A stretch of DNA of 41,480 nt from Leifsonia sp. 71-9 (GTDB lineage Bacteria > Actinomycetota > Actinomycetes > Actinomycetales > Microbacteriaceae), in NCBI RefSeq assembly GCF_001898805.1, contig NZ_MKVJ01000015.1, positions 22,834 through 64,313 of the forward strand, written 5' to 3'. Positions 34,177 to 41,185 of this stretch are shown piece by piece. Position numbers and translations under genes: made by a program. The stretch's first letter is position 1; every line of letters begins with the position of its first letter. The notes beneath the pieces were generated by a model. That model was not told the origin of the DNA, did not search any database, and saw nothing but the letters and a program-made list of their open reading frames with translations.

Positions 34177-35729
34177 CAGTCGTACCTCGCCTCGGCGAAC
34201 CAGCCGCCGGACGCCAGGCGCAGCAGCCAGGCCGTCCCGTCGGCGTCGACCAGCTGGAAGCGGTGCATCGCGCGGGCGAGCGTGGCGTCCCACCAGCGTT
34301 CGCGCACCGGCCACGGCCCCGCCCATGAGCCCACCTCGCGGGCGTCGTGCGGGCGGCCGGTGGGGGAGAAGAACGCGATCGGCGCGGTGAGGTCGCCGCG
34401 GTCGGTCACCTCGACGGTGTCGCCCTCGACGGTCAGCACCGCCACCGGCCGCGGCACCTCGAAGACGGTGGAGGGTGCGGGCGCGGGCAGCGACCCCGGC
34501 CACGGCTGCTCGGCACGGGAGGCGCCGACCGGCCGGTCGCCCCACGGCACCAGCACCTGCCGCTCGGTGAGCCCGCGGCCGCCGCCGATCGTGGCGGTGA
34601 GCACGGCCTCGTGCCCCAGCATGCTCTGCACGCGGGTGAGGCCGTGGTGGATGCGCTCGTCGGCTCCGCCGCCCCACAGGCCGTCCTCGTGGTGGCCGAT
34701 GTCGTCCACCGCCTCGGGCACCAGGCCCACCCGCACGATCGGCGAGGCGAGCCCGGGGTCGAGGGCGCCGGAGCCCTGCAGCTGCCAGCGCACCCGGTCG
34801 ACGACATCCCCCGCCGTGAACAGCCGCGGGTGCAGCCAGCTGCGCTCGCTGATGCGGCCGGCCTCGTCGGTCACCTCCACCCGGAGCGTGGTGCAGACCA
34901 GCCCGGCCTTCGTCAGGCCGCCGACGAACTGCTCGGCCGTGCCGCGCACCGCGAAGGTGACCTGGTCGACGCGGTCGAGGGGAGGCTCGAACTCGATGGT
35001 GCGGTCCAGCTGCTTCGGCGGGGTGCGCGGCACGACCGCGGCGCCGTCGAGGCCCCCGGCCAGGTCGTGCGCGTGCTCGCCGCGCTCCCCGAACCGCTCG
35101 CGCACGTCGAGCCGGTCGAGGGCGGCGAGGTCGCCGAGGGTGTGCAGGCCCAGGCGGCGCAGCAGCGGGGTCAGCTCGGTCAGCCCGAGCTGGGCGATCG
35201 GCAGCGGGGCGAGGAAGGCGGCCGACCCGCCCGCCGGGATGACGCGCACGCGGGCGGCGCCGGTGGAGCGGGCGGCCTGCCCGGCGGCGAACGGCCCGTC
35301 GGCGATGCCGGCGCGCGCATCCGGCAGCCCCAGCCCCTCCAGGCAGCGCAGCAGCTCGGCCGCGGCCTGCTCCTCGCCGCCGTAGTAGCGGGCGGGCCCG
35401 CGCGCCCGCAGAAGGAAGGTGCCGGGGCGCAGCGGCTGCACGCCGGGCGCGAGCTCCTCGATGGCCGCCAGCACCGGCTCGAACGCGCGCTCGTCGAGCA
35501 CCGGGTCGTAGGGGAGCACCTCCAGCTGCGGGCAGCGGGACTGCGCCTCGCGCATCCGCAGACCGCGCCGCACACCGTCGGCGCGGGCCGTCGCCGAGCA
35601 GGCGAAGACCACGCCCTTCTCCATCAGGGCGATCGGGGTGTCCTCGGCCAGGCCCGGGTCCGCCCGGCAGGCGGCGATCACGGGCCAGTCCGGGCACCAG
35701 AGCACGATCGCGCGGGTGACCTCGCGCAT
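34176..35729 (-). CDS. imuB: ImuB, inactive Y-family polymerase accessory protein
   Basis: Y-family-fold protein of 517 residues that acts as a hub for DnaE2 at the clamp. It opens AIVLWCPDWPVIAACR where true Pol IV has the metal-binding DMDAFFA. The second acidic site (SIDE in Pol IV) is replaced by LRPGTFLL, so it is probably catalytically dead, as known for ImuB. Typical blocks are CSATARADGVRRGLRMREAQSRCP and ARYYGGEEQAAAELL. RQVLVPWGD (about residue 400) is close to the ImuB-conserved area and is a candidate clamp-contact region. The gene follows imuA' with no gap (TAGATG) and overlaps dnaE2 by one base. Long C-terminal tail intact. Confidence 0.93.
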   Translation of the reverse strand: MREVTRAIVLWCPDWPVIAACRADPGLAEDTPIALMEKGVVFACSATARADGVRRGLRMREAQSRCPQLEVLPYDPVLDERAFEPVLAAIEELAPGVQPLRPGTFLLRARGPARYYGGEEQAAAELLRCLEGLGLPDARAGIADGPFAAGQAARSTGAARVRVIPAGGSAAFLAPLPIAQLGLTELTPLLRRLGLHTLGDLAALDRLDVRERFGERGEHAHDLAGGLDGAAVVPRTPPKQLDRTIEFEPPLDRVDQVTFAVRGTAEQFVGGLTKAGLVCTTLRVEVTDEAGRISERSWLHPRLFTAGDVVDRVRWQLQGSGALDPGLASPIVRVGLVPEAVDDIGHHEDGLWGGGADERIHHGLTRVQSMLGHEAVLTATIGGGRGLTERQVLVPWGDRPVGASRAEQPWPGSLPAPAPSTVFEVPRPVAVLTVEGDTVEVTDRGDLTAPIAFFSPTGRPHDAREVGSWAGPWPVRERWWDATLARAMHRFQLVDADGTAWLLRLASGGWFAEARYD

Positions 35730-36425
35730 CTAGCCCACCGCCTCCAGGCGCGTCGGGCCGGACGGGCGGAAGCTCTCGTCGGGCGCCGGCAGCCACAGCT
35801 CCGCGCGCCGGCGCGGTCCCGATCCGCCGCGCGGGGCGGACTCCACGGTCACCCGCCGGGACGAGAGGTAGCCCGCTCCGGTGCCGAGGCCGTCCCAGCC
35901 GCTGCGCGCCACCGAGAGCGTCGCCTCGGCCTGCGGCCAGTCGCCCGCGACGATCAGCGTCGACTCCCGCTGCCGCAGCCGGGCGCCCAGCCGGGCGACG
36001 TCCCCGTCTTTCGCGCGGGTCGGCGGGGCGACCGCCACGACCGCGAGCACGTCGACCACGGCCGCCGTCACGGTCAGCCACTGGTCGCCGGGATGCGGCA
36101 CGAGCACCAGCCGCTCCAGGTCGATCCCGAACCGGCCGGCCGCCTCGGCGCCGAAGTCGGGCATGCCGATCACCCCGCACCACGCGCCCGCCGCACTGGG
36201 GCCCGCGAGCAACGCCATCAGCAGGGTGGTGGAGCCGTGGACCGCATAGGCGGCGCCGGCCTTGAGCGCCCCGCCCGGCAGCAGCGGCCCGAGCGCGGGA
36301 TGCGTCTCGAACGTGCGGCTCTCGAGTTTCGTCGCCTGCATCTGCCGGATGCGCGACTGCAGCTCGTGCACCTGCGCCCGGTCGACGACCGGGTCGGCGA
36401 AGGCGGGTGCGGATGCCGGGGACAT
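35730..36425 (-). CDS. ImuA'-like SOS mutagenesis protein (RecA-fold)
   Basis: Product of 231 residues. An N-terminal helical part (VHELQSRIRQMQATKLESRTFETHPAL) leads to a RecA-like domain. The Walker A is degenerate (AYAVHGSTTLLMALLAG), and a beta-strand/loop LVLVPHPGDQWLTVTAAVVDVLAVVAVAPP follows. The C-terminal 50 residues (SSRRVTVESAPRGGSG, then RRRAELWLPAP) resemble those of actinobacterial ImuA' proteins. These recruit ImuB to the mutasome. The start ATG at 36425 (MSPASAPAF) was used: the longer reading from 36443 begins inside the LexA box, which should remain a promoter element. First gene of the operon, no gap to imuB. Confidence 0.82.
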   Translation of the reverse strand: MSPASAPAFADPVVDRAQVHELQSRIRQMQATKLESRTFETHPALGPLLPGGALKAGAAYAVHGSTTLLMALLAGPSAAGAWCGVIGMPDFGAEAAGRFGIDLERLVLVPHPGDQWLTVTAAVVDVLAVVAVAPPTRAKDGDVARLGARLRQRESTLIVAGDWPQAEATLSVARSGWDGLGTGAGYLSSRRVTVESAPRGGSGPRRRAELWLPAPDESFRPSGPTRLEAVG

Positions 36426-36435
36426 GCATCCATTT

Positions 36436-36451
36436 TCGAACACATGTTCGA
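36436..36451 (-). promoter_or_regulatory. LexA (SOS) box upstream of imuA'-imuB-dnaE2
   Basis: TCGAAC-ACAT-GTTCGA is an exact match to the actinobacterial LexA consensus TCGAAC-N4-GTTCGA. It starts 11 bases before the imuA' ATG in an A+T-richer patch. LexA cleavage after DNA damage should release the operon. Promoter boxes around it are not clear enough to place. Confidence 0.92.
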
Positions 36452-36501
36452 ACAGTGCAAATGCATTTTGGGGTACAAACGCCGTGCCCGGTGGATGGAC
36501 C

Positions 36502-37341
36502 CTACGCCGGTTCCGTCACGAAGTCGATCAGGTGCTCCACCCGGCCGAGCAGCTCGGGCTCCAGGTCGGCGAACGTGCGCACCTGGCTCAGGATGCGCTT
36601 CCAGGCGCGCGCGATGTCGGCCTGGCTCTCGTGGGGGAGACCCAGTGCTGCGCAGATGCCGCGCTTCCACTCGATCGAGCGCGGGATGGCCGGCCACGCC
36701 TCCAGGCCGACCCGGGCGGGCTTGACCGCCTGCCAGATGTCGATGAAGGGATGCCCGACCACCAGCACGTGCGCGCCGTACGGGCCGCGCGCGACCGTCT
36801 CGGCGATCCGGCTCTCCTTGGAGCCGGGGACCAGGTGGTCGACCAGCACTCCGATCCGGCGTTCCCGGGTGGGGGCGAACTCGCGGACGATCGCGTCGAG
36901 GTCGTCCACGCCCTCCAGGTACTCGACGACGACGCCCTCGACGCGCAAGTCGTCGCCCCACACGCGCTCGACGAGCTCGGCGTCGTGGCGGCCCTCGACG
37001 AAGATGCGGCTCGCGCGGGCGATGCGCGCCTTCTGCTCGCCGACCGCGAACGAACCGGACGCCGTGCGTCCCGGGCCTCCCGCCGTGCGCTTCGGCACAA
37101 CGAGGCGCACCGGCTCGCCGTCGATCAGGAACGCCGAGCCGAGAGGGAAGACGCGCTTCTTGCCGAAGTAGTCCTCCAGCTCGACGGTCTGCGCCTCCAG
37201 GCGGGTGATCGCCCCGCAGAAGCCGGTGGCGGACTCCTCCACCACCAGGTCGCGCACCGCCTCGACGTCGGGCACGGGTTTGCGCCCGGCCGTCTTCCAT
37301 CCCGGTGCCAGCACATCGGATCCGTAGCGGTCGTCCATCAC
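36502..37341 (-). CDS. DUF3097 family protein
   Basis: Product of 279 residues found across actinobacteria. Its N-terminus MMDDRYGSDVLAPGWK and an OB-like first half (ATGFCGAITRLEAQTVELED, then GKKRVFPLG) are typical. The second half reads ARIFVEGRHDAELVERVWGD, then RRIGVLVDHLVPGSKE, close to the TOPRIM pattern (Glu followed by an Asp-containing block), although the second Asp of DxD is missing. No function is established. The GTG at 37341 lies 6 bases after a -10-like TAGCCT; an ATG at 37338 is the alternative. It lies between the two LexA-controlled transcripts but has no LexA box of its own. Confidence 0.87.
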   Translation of the reverse strand: MMDDRYGSDVLAPGWKTAGRKPVPDVEAVRDLVVEESATGFCGAITRLEAQTVELEDYFGKKRVFPLGSAFLIDGEPVRLVVPKRTAGGPGRTASGSFAVGEQKARIARASRIFVEGRHDAELVERVWGDDLRVEGVVVEYLEGVDDLDAIVREFAPTRERRIGVLVDHLVPGSKESRIAETVARGPYGAHVLVVGHPFIDIWQAVKPARVGLEAWPAIPRSIEWKRGICAALGLPHESQADIARAWKRILSQVRTFADLEPELLGRVEHLIDFVTEPA

Positions 37342-37370
37342 CCCAGGAGGCTATGCGAAACCCCAGGAGG
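37341..37370. repeat. Direct repeat CCCCAGGAGG at the DUF3097 promoter
   Basis: Exact copies lie at 37341-37350 and 37361-37370, so start points are 20 bases apart, about two helical turns. They flank the -10-like TAGCCT (37353-37348) of the DUF3097 gene; the first copy covers its start codon. It could be an operator for a dimeric regulator or a chance duplication. Confidence 0.5.
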
Positions 37371-37388
37371 TCCGGGGGAGGCACGCCC

Positions 37389-37408
37389 CGGCGGCCGGGA
37401 GACCGCCG
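37389..37408 (-). terminator. Hairpin directly after the DUF6504 gene
   Basis: CGGCGG and CCGCCG form a 6-base-pair stem with an 8-base loop, one base after the DUF6504 stop. No T-run follows. It may end the DUF6504 message and make it monocistronic. Confidence 0.45.
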
Positions 37409-37409
37409 C

Positions 37410-37700
37410 TCAGTCGAAGACGCGCACCAGGCGCCAGGTGCGGTCGACGGCGTCGTGCCGCACGTCGAACACGTGGGCGTCGCCGGTGTCGCTGGTCGCC
37501 TGGAACCGCCAGCCGCCGATCTCGCGCGGCAGCGCGCCGACGTCGTAGCGGTGCTCGCCGAACGGACGCCACCAGACCGGGGCGTCCGCCCACACGGTCG
37601 GCATGTCGCTCACGCGGTAGCGCGTCGACCGCCAGACCAGCCGCAGCGGGATGCCCTCCTCGGTCGTCCACACGGCGACCGCTTCGTCGACCTCGGTCAT
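37410..37700 (-). CDS. DUF6504 family protein under a LexA box
   Basis: Small 96-residue soluble protein. The visible pattern TEEGIPLRLVWRSTRYRV, then APVWWRPF, then WRFQATSDTGDAHVFDVRHDAVDRTWRLVRVFD matches the actinobacterial DUF6504 family, whose members tend to lie near imuA/imuB/dnaE2 genes. It is mostly beta-strand, with a dense set of Trp residues (8 in 96). The ATG at 37700 has a strong ribosome site (GAGGAGG) eight bases upstream, and a perfect LexA box starts 19 bases before it. The SOS control suggests a part in damage tolerance or mutagenesis. The molecular role is unknown. Confidence 0.85.
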   Translation of the reverse strand: MTEVDEAVAVWTTEEGIPLRLVWRSTRYRVSDMPTVWADAPVWWRPFGEHRYDVGALPREIGGWRFQATSDTGDAHVFDVRHDAVDRTWRLVRVFD

Positions 37701-37718
37701 CGCCGTCACCTCCTCGAT

Positions 37719-37734
37719 TCGAACGGATGTTCGA
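37719..37734 (-). promoter_or_regulatory. LexA (SOS) box upstream of the DUF6504 gene
   Basis: TCGAAC-GGAT-GTTCGA is an exact match to TCGAAC-N4-GTTCGA, in front of the GAGGAGG ribosome site of the DUF6504 gene. This is the second perfect box within 1.3 kb; the other precedes imuA'. No other copy was seen in the window. Confidence 0.92.
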
Positions 37735-37769
37735 ATGCGAGTGTAGACCGACCCGGGGACGTTTTCTGT

Positions 37770-37847
37770 CTCAGGACATCGGTTGCACATCAGCCTCAGG
37801 ACATCGGTGACACGTCGGCCCTGTCGGGTGGTGACACTTCTCCTGAG
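37770..37847. repeat. IS-end-like repeats (CTCAGGACATCGGT twice, plus an inverted copy)
   Basis: CTCAGGACATCGGT occurs exactly at 37770-37783 and 37795-37808, starts 25 bases apart. A related inverted sequence, GTGACACTTCTCCTGAGGA, spans 37831-37849. On the reverse strand the two copies read TGT(n)ACCGATGTCCTGAG, like the terminal inverted repeats of IS481-family elements as I remember them. No transposase remains. This looks like a scar of past insertions next to a less GC-rich HTH gene. Confidence 0.6.
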
Positions 37848-37857
37848 GATGCGGCCC

Positions 37858-38385
37858 TCACCATGTGGCGGGGTGCACGAAATCTGCCGCCGGCCTGCCC
37901 AGCCATTGCGTCAGCCGCATGGCGAGTTCCATGTCCGCAAGGCGGGCGGTGCGGAGGTTCGTCAAGCGGCTCGGAGTGCATCCCAGCCGTTCAGCCAGGA
38001 TCCCCCAGGTGAGTTCGCGATCGCGTCGCTGATCGTTCACGGCGGCATACAGCTCGGGAAGATCCCAACGGAGGCGCACGTCGGTCCCGATAGCAGGCAG
38101 ACGTGTTTCTCCCACCGCTCGACTTCGCCCGAACAGGAACTCCTCAGGAGAACGGTCCAGCCATTGCAGCAGCATGAGCGCGTACTGGCAGGACATGGAG
38201 CCGCGTCTCACCGTCCGAACGAGCGCACCCGAGCACACTGCATGATCGTTCAGTGCGGCCCTCAGTCCGGCCGACTGTTCTGTGAGCTCCTCCGCCAAAG
38301 CCGGCCACCCCAGGCCCAACCGGACTCGGCGGGAGTCGAGTTCAGAGACCAACGCGGCCCCGTCGAATATTGGAGCAATCGGCAT
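37858..38385 (-). CDS. Predicted DNA-binding protein with two HTH-like halves
   Basis: Product of 175 residues. The C-terminal half (LYAAVNDQRRDRELTWGILAERLGCTPSRLTNL) is a good match to an XRE-type helix-turn-helix, ending WLGRPAADFVHPATW. The N-terminal half (ALVSELDSRRVRLGLGWPAL, then LMLLQWLDRSPEEFLFG) looks like a second, diverged copy of the same fold, so the protein may be a tandem HTH. Codon use is less G/C-rich than the neighbours, and IS-like repeats lie beside it, which suggests a transferred gene. The ATG at 38385 has no clear ribosome site. A longer reading from 38694 is a shadow of the next gene. No partner gene is adjacent, so function beyond DNA binding is unknown. Confidence 0.78.
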   Translation of the reverse strand: MPIAPIFDGAALVSELDSRRVRLGLGWPALAEELTEQSAGLRAALNDHAVCSGALVRTVRRGSMSCQYALMLLQWLDRSPEEFLFGRSRAVGETRLPAIGTDVRLRWDLPELYAAVNDQRRDRELTWGILAERLGCTPSRLTNLRTARLADMELAMRLTQWLGRPAADFVHPATW

Positions 38386-38527
38386 ACGTGAAGTGAAGCA
38401 CCAGCGACAGATTCCGGGAAGAGCCGAAGCGTGCGCAGGCGGTGTCCAGCAGCGTAACGGCGACCCCGAGGGCTCGCTGCCCGCGCACACCCCCCCCGAT
38501 GCCCTGCGGCAGAACTCCTGCCCCTGC

Positions 38528-38533
38528 CATACT
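38528..38533 (+). promoter_or_regulatory. -10 box of the DUF1707 gene
   Basis: CATACT lies 6 bases before the ATG at 38540, with no ribosome site. It is another leaderless-type start. An 8-base C run lies about 40 bases upstream (38490-38497). Confidence 0.5.
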
Positions 38534-38539
38534 GTCCGC

Positions 38540-39043
38540 ATGACCGACCTCAACGACCCTTCCGGCGCGTCGCTGCGCCTCAGCACGGACGAGCGCGAGC
38601 GCGCGGTCGCGGCCCTCCAAGCGCACGCGAACGCCGGGAGGCTCGACGGAGCGGAACTGCAGTCGCGCGTCGCGTCGGCGCGATCGGCGGTCACGCGGGG
38701 CGACCTCGCGCCTCTCTTCGCGGATCTGCCCGGTGGCGTGCAACTCGACGACCACGCGGGGCAGCCCGCGCAGCCCGTTCCTCCCGCGCAGCCGGTGCCG
38801 CCTGCCGCGGCGTACGCGCCCGGTCCCGCTGCGGCTCCGCCCGGCGACCCGTACGCCGGCCAGGGCTATCGGCCGAACAACCGCTGGGGCCTCCTGGTCG
38901 TGTCGATCATGCCGTTCATCGCGGTGATCCTGTTCTTCGTCACCAGCGGCGTCTGGGGCTACCAGTACAGCTGGCTGTGGTTCCTGCTGATCCCGCTCTC
39001 GGGCGCACTCGTCTACGGCATCGACGGGCCGCGCCGCCGCTAG
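38540..39043 (+). CDS. DUF1707 domain-containing membrane protein
   Basis: Product of 167 residues. The N-terminal DUF1707 domain is complete (LRLSTDERERAVAALQAHAN, AGRLDGAELQSRV, then SAVTRGDLAPLFADLPG). A Pro/Ala-rich linker (QPVPPAQPVPPAAAYAPGP) follows, then two membrane helices: WGLLVVSIMPFIAVILFFVTS and YSWLWFLLIPLSGALVYGID. It ends in a basic tail. DUF1707 domains are short helical SHOCT-like parts joined to membrane segments in actinobacteria; function is not established. The ATG at 38540 fits the promoter; the in-frame upstream extension overlaps the HTH gene and was rejected. Single gene. Confidence 0.88.
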   Translation: MTDLNDPSGASLRLSTDERERAVAALQAHANAGRLDGAELQSRVASARSAVTRGDLAPLFADLPGGVQLDDHAGQPAQPVPPAQPVPPAAAYAPGPAAAPPGDPYAGQGYRPNNRWGLLVVSIMPFIAVILFFVTSGVWGYQYSWLWFLLIPLSGALVYGIDGPRRR

Positions 39044-39068
39044 CGAGAGCGAGCCACCCGAGCGCGGG

Positions 39069-40172
39069 CTAGCCCAGTGCGGTCCCGAACAGCAGGCCGA
39101 GCACGTAGGTCGCCGCGGCGGCGCCGTAGCCGATCGCGAGCTGGCGCAGCGCGCGCTTGAGGGGCGAGCCTCCCGAGAGCAGGCCCACGATGGCGCCCGT
39201 GGCGAGCAGGACGATGCCGACGAGCCCGGCGGAGACGAGCACGGCCGCCGTGCCGCCGAGACCGAACAGGTAGGGGAGGATCGGCACGAGCGCACCCGAG
39301 GCGAAGAAGCAGAAGCTCGACACGGCGGCACTCCAGCCGTTGCCGACCGCCTCGTGCTCGTCCTCGGCAGGAGCCGTGGCGGCACCGGGCGTCGCGACGG
39401 GGATCTCGCTGGTGTACGCCTCCAGGGTCCGCAGCGTCTCGGAGGCGCGGGCCTGGGCATCCGCGGGCGACATGCCGCGCGCGCGGTAGACGAGGGTCAG
39501 CTCGTTGGCGTCCACGTCCAGGTGCGGGAGGGCGGAGCGCGTCGCGGGATTGGGGCTGGAGGCCTCCAGCAGCTCCCGTTGCGACCGCACCGACACGTAC
39601 TCGCCCGCGCCCATCGACAGCGCGCCCGCGAGGAGCCCGGAGACGCCGGTGAGGAGCACGACGTGCGTCGCCACTCCGCTCGCGCTCACGCCGAGCACGA
39701 GGGCGAGGTTGCTCACCAGGCCGTCGTTGGCGCCGAAGACCGCGGCGCGGAACGTGCCCGAGAGGCGCTGCCGCCCCCGTGCCGCGAGGGCGCGGACGAC
39801 CTCCTCGTGCACCTGTTCGTCGGCGGCCATCTGCGGCGTCGCGTCGGCGTCGGTCGCGTACGGGGAGCGGGCCTCGGCGCGCTGCGCCAGCGCGAGGACG
39901 AAGACGGAGCCGAAGCGGCGGGCGAGGAAGCCGAGCATGCGCGTGCGGACGTCGCCGCGGAGCGGCTTGCCGACCTGATCGCCGAGCAGGTCGAGCCAGT
40001 GCTGCTCGTGCCGTCCTTCGGCGTCGGCGAGGGCGAGGAGGATCTCCTTCTCCTCGCCGGTGCGGCGCTGCGCGAGATCGCGATAGACCGAGGCCTCGGC
40101 GCGCTCGTCGGCCAGGTAGCGCCGCCACCGCCGGATGTCGGCGGGGGTGGGGGTGCGCTCGGTGCTCGTCAT
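39069..40172 (-). CDS. Ferritin-like/VIT1 fusion transporter (MbfA-like)
   Basis: Membrane protein of 367 residues with two parts. Residues about 12-105 form a rubrerythrin/ferritin-like helical domain with repeated metal-ligand spacing (RYLADERAEASVYRDLAQRR, then EGRHEQHWLDLLGD). The C-terminal two thirds are a VIT1 transporter: GANDGLVSNLALVLGVSASG, LSMGAGEYVSVRSQREL, and three more helices at the end. This is the membrane-bound ferritin/erythrin-VIT architecture known to export iron in other bacteria, here with iron or manganese as the likely substrate. It starts 10 bases after the WYL regulator stop and should be in its operon. No Fur/DtxR box was recognised. Confidence 0.9.
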   Translation of the reverse strand: MTSTERTPTPADIRRWRRYLADERAEASVYRDLAQRRTGEEKEILLALADAEGRHEQHWLDLLGDQVGKPLRGDVRTRMLGFLARRFGSVFVLALAQRAEARSPYATDADATPQMAADEQVHEEVVRALAARGRQRLSGTFRAAVFGANDGLVSNLALVLGVSASGVATHVVLLTGVSGLLAGALSMGAGEYVSVRSQRELLEASSPNPATRSALPHLDVDANELTLVYRARGMSPADAQARASETLRTLEAYTSEIPVATPGAATAPAEDEHEAVGNGWSAAVSSFCFFASGALVPILPYLFGLGGTAAVLVSAGLVGIVLLATGAIVGLLSGGSPLKRALRQLAIGYGAAAATYVLGLLFGTALG

Positions 40173-40182
40173 CGCGAGAAGT

Positions 40183-41145
40183 CTAGGCGACCCCCGTCGC
40201 GGCGTCGCGGAAGCGGTCCGCCCAGACGGCGGCGAGTTCGCGCACCGCGTCGGGGCCCTCGATCACGAACGGGGCGCCCGCCGCCGCGAGGCCGAAGAGC
40301 GCCCACTCGGGGCTCTCCACCGTCAGCCGGACGCGGGAGGTCGCGTCGTCGGCGGCGGAGACGGTCGCCCAGCGGCCGATGGCCTCCTCCACCCGGTCGT
40401 AGGGCGCGCTGACGACGGCATCGACGACCAGCGGAGCGGCCGTGGGGGAGAGGGAGGCGCGGACGTACTCGGCCGCGTCCTCGGCGGGCAGCTCGCGGGG
40501 CCGGAATCGCGCGCCGGTCGCGCGCGGCTCGGTCAGGCGGTCGAGCCGGAAGCTGCGCCAGTCGAACCGGGTCAGGTCGTAGGCCACCAGGTACCAGCGC
40601 CGGCCGACGGACACGAGCCGGTGCGGCTCGACGGTGCGCCGCGTCTCCTCGCCGCCGCGGGCGACGTAGGTGAACTCGAGCCGTTCCTCGTCCCGGCAGG
40701 CCTGGGCGACCGTCGTCAGGGTCGTCGCATCGGCGACGGGGCCGCCGCGCATCGCCGTCGCGAGGGTCGCCACCCGCAGGGCGTCGACCCGCCGCTTGAG
40801 GCGCGGAGGCATGACCTGCACCACTTTGGCGAGCGCCCGCACCGACGCCTCCTCGACCCCGGCGATCCCGCTCTGTGCGGCGGTGCGCAGCCCGACGGCG
40901 AGCGCCACCGCCTCCTCGTCGTCCACCACGAGCGGGGGCAGGGAGGCGCCGGCGGCGAGCTGGTAACCTCCCGCGACCCCGCGGGTGGCGTCGACGGGAT
41001 AGCCGAGGTCGCGCAGCCGGTCCACGTCGCGGCGCAGCGTGCGCGGGGAGACGCCGAGCCGGTCCGCCAGCTCGTTGCCCGGCCAGTAGCGGTGGGTCTG
41101 CAGCAGCGACAGCAGCTGGAGGGTGCGCGATCCGGTGCTTGCCAT
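40183..41145 (-). CDS. WYL-domain transcriptional regulator
   Basis: Product of 320 residues with an N-terminal winged HTH of the DeoR-like HTH_11 type (LLSLLQTHRYWPGNELADRL, then SPRTLRRDVDRLRDLG). The WYL ligand-sensing domain follows at about residues 150-215 (VEPHRLVSVGRRWYLVAYDLT, FDWRSFRLDRL), with the WCX-type C-terminal extension. WYL proteins sense nucleic acids or small ligands; some control DNA repair or defence, others metabolism. The first gene of an operon with the ferritin-VIT gene, 10 bases apart, so it may control that gene. The ATG has a -10-like CACACT 7 bases upstream. Confidence 0.92.
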   Translation of the reverse strand: MASTGSRTLQLLSLLQTHRYWPGNELADRLGVSPRTLRRDVDRLRDLGYPVDATRGVAGGYQLAAGASLPPLVVDDEEAVALAVGLRTAAQSGIAGVEEASVRALAKVVQVMPPRLKRRVDALRVATLATAMRGGPVADATTLTTVAQACRDEERLEFTYVARGGEETRRTVEPHRLVSVGRRWYLVAYDLTRFDWRSFRLDRLTEPRATGARFRPRELPAEDAAEYVRASLSPTAAPLVVDAVVSAPYDRVEEAIGRWATVSAADDATSRVRLTVESPEWALFGLAAAGAPFVIEGPDAVRELAAVWADRFRDAATGVA

Positions 41146-41152
41146 GCTCCCC

Positions 41153-41158
41153 AGTGTG
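41153..41158 (-). promoter_or_regulatory. -10 box of the WYL regulator operon
   Basis: The reverse strand reads CACACT, 7 bases, then ATG at 41145. It is of the leaderless type, and weaker than the TAGxxT cases. Confidence 0.4.
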
Positions 41159-41185
41159 CACCGGGATGCGGACGGATCGTGACCG

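Noticed and set aside
31030-35385. 1451-codon forward frame opposite dnaE2 and imuB
   Set aside because: An antisense shadow of GC-rich coding sequence; no start signal, domain or promoter.
36426-36443. Alternative imuA' start six codons upstream
   Set aside because: The ATG would lie within the LexA box, which is better read as promoter sequence.
37741-37857. CRISPR-like repeat in the IS-scar region
   Set aside because: Only two direct copies with 11-base spacing between them and no cas genes; IS-end similarity explains them better.
38490-38497. Run of eight C as a phase-variable tract
   Set aside because: It is intergenic, about 40 bases before a -10 box, short, and such runs are expected at this GC content.
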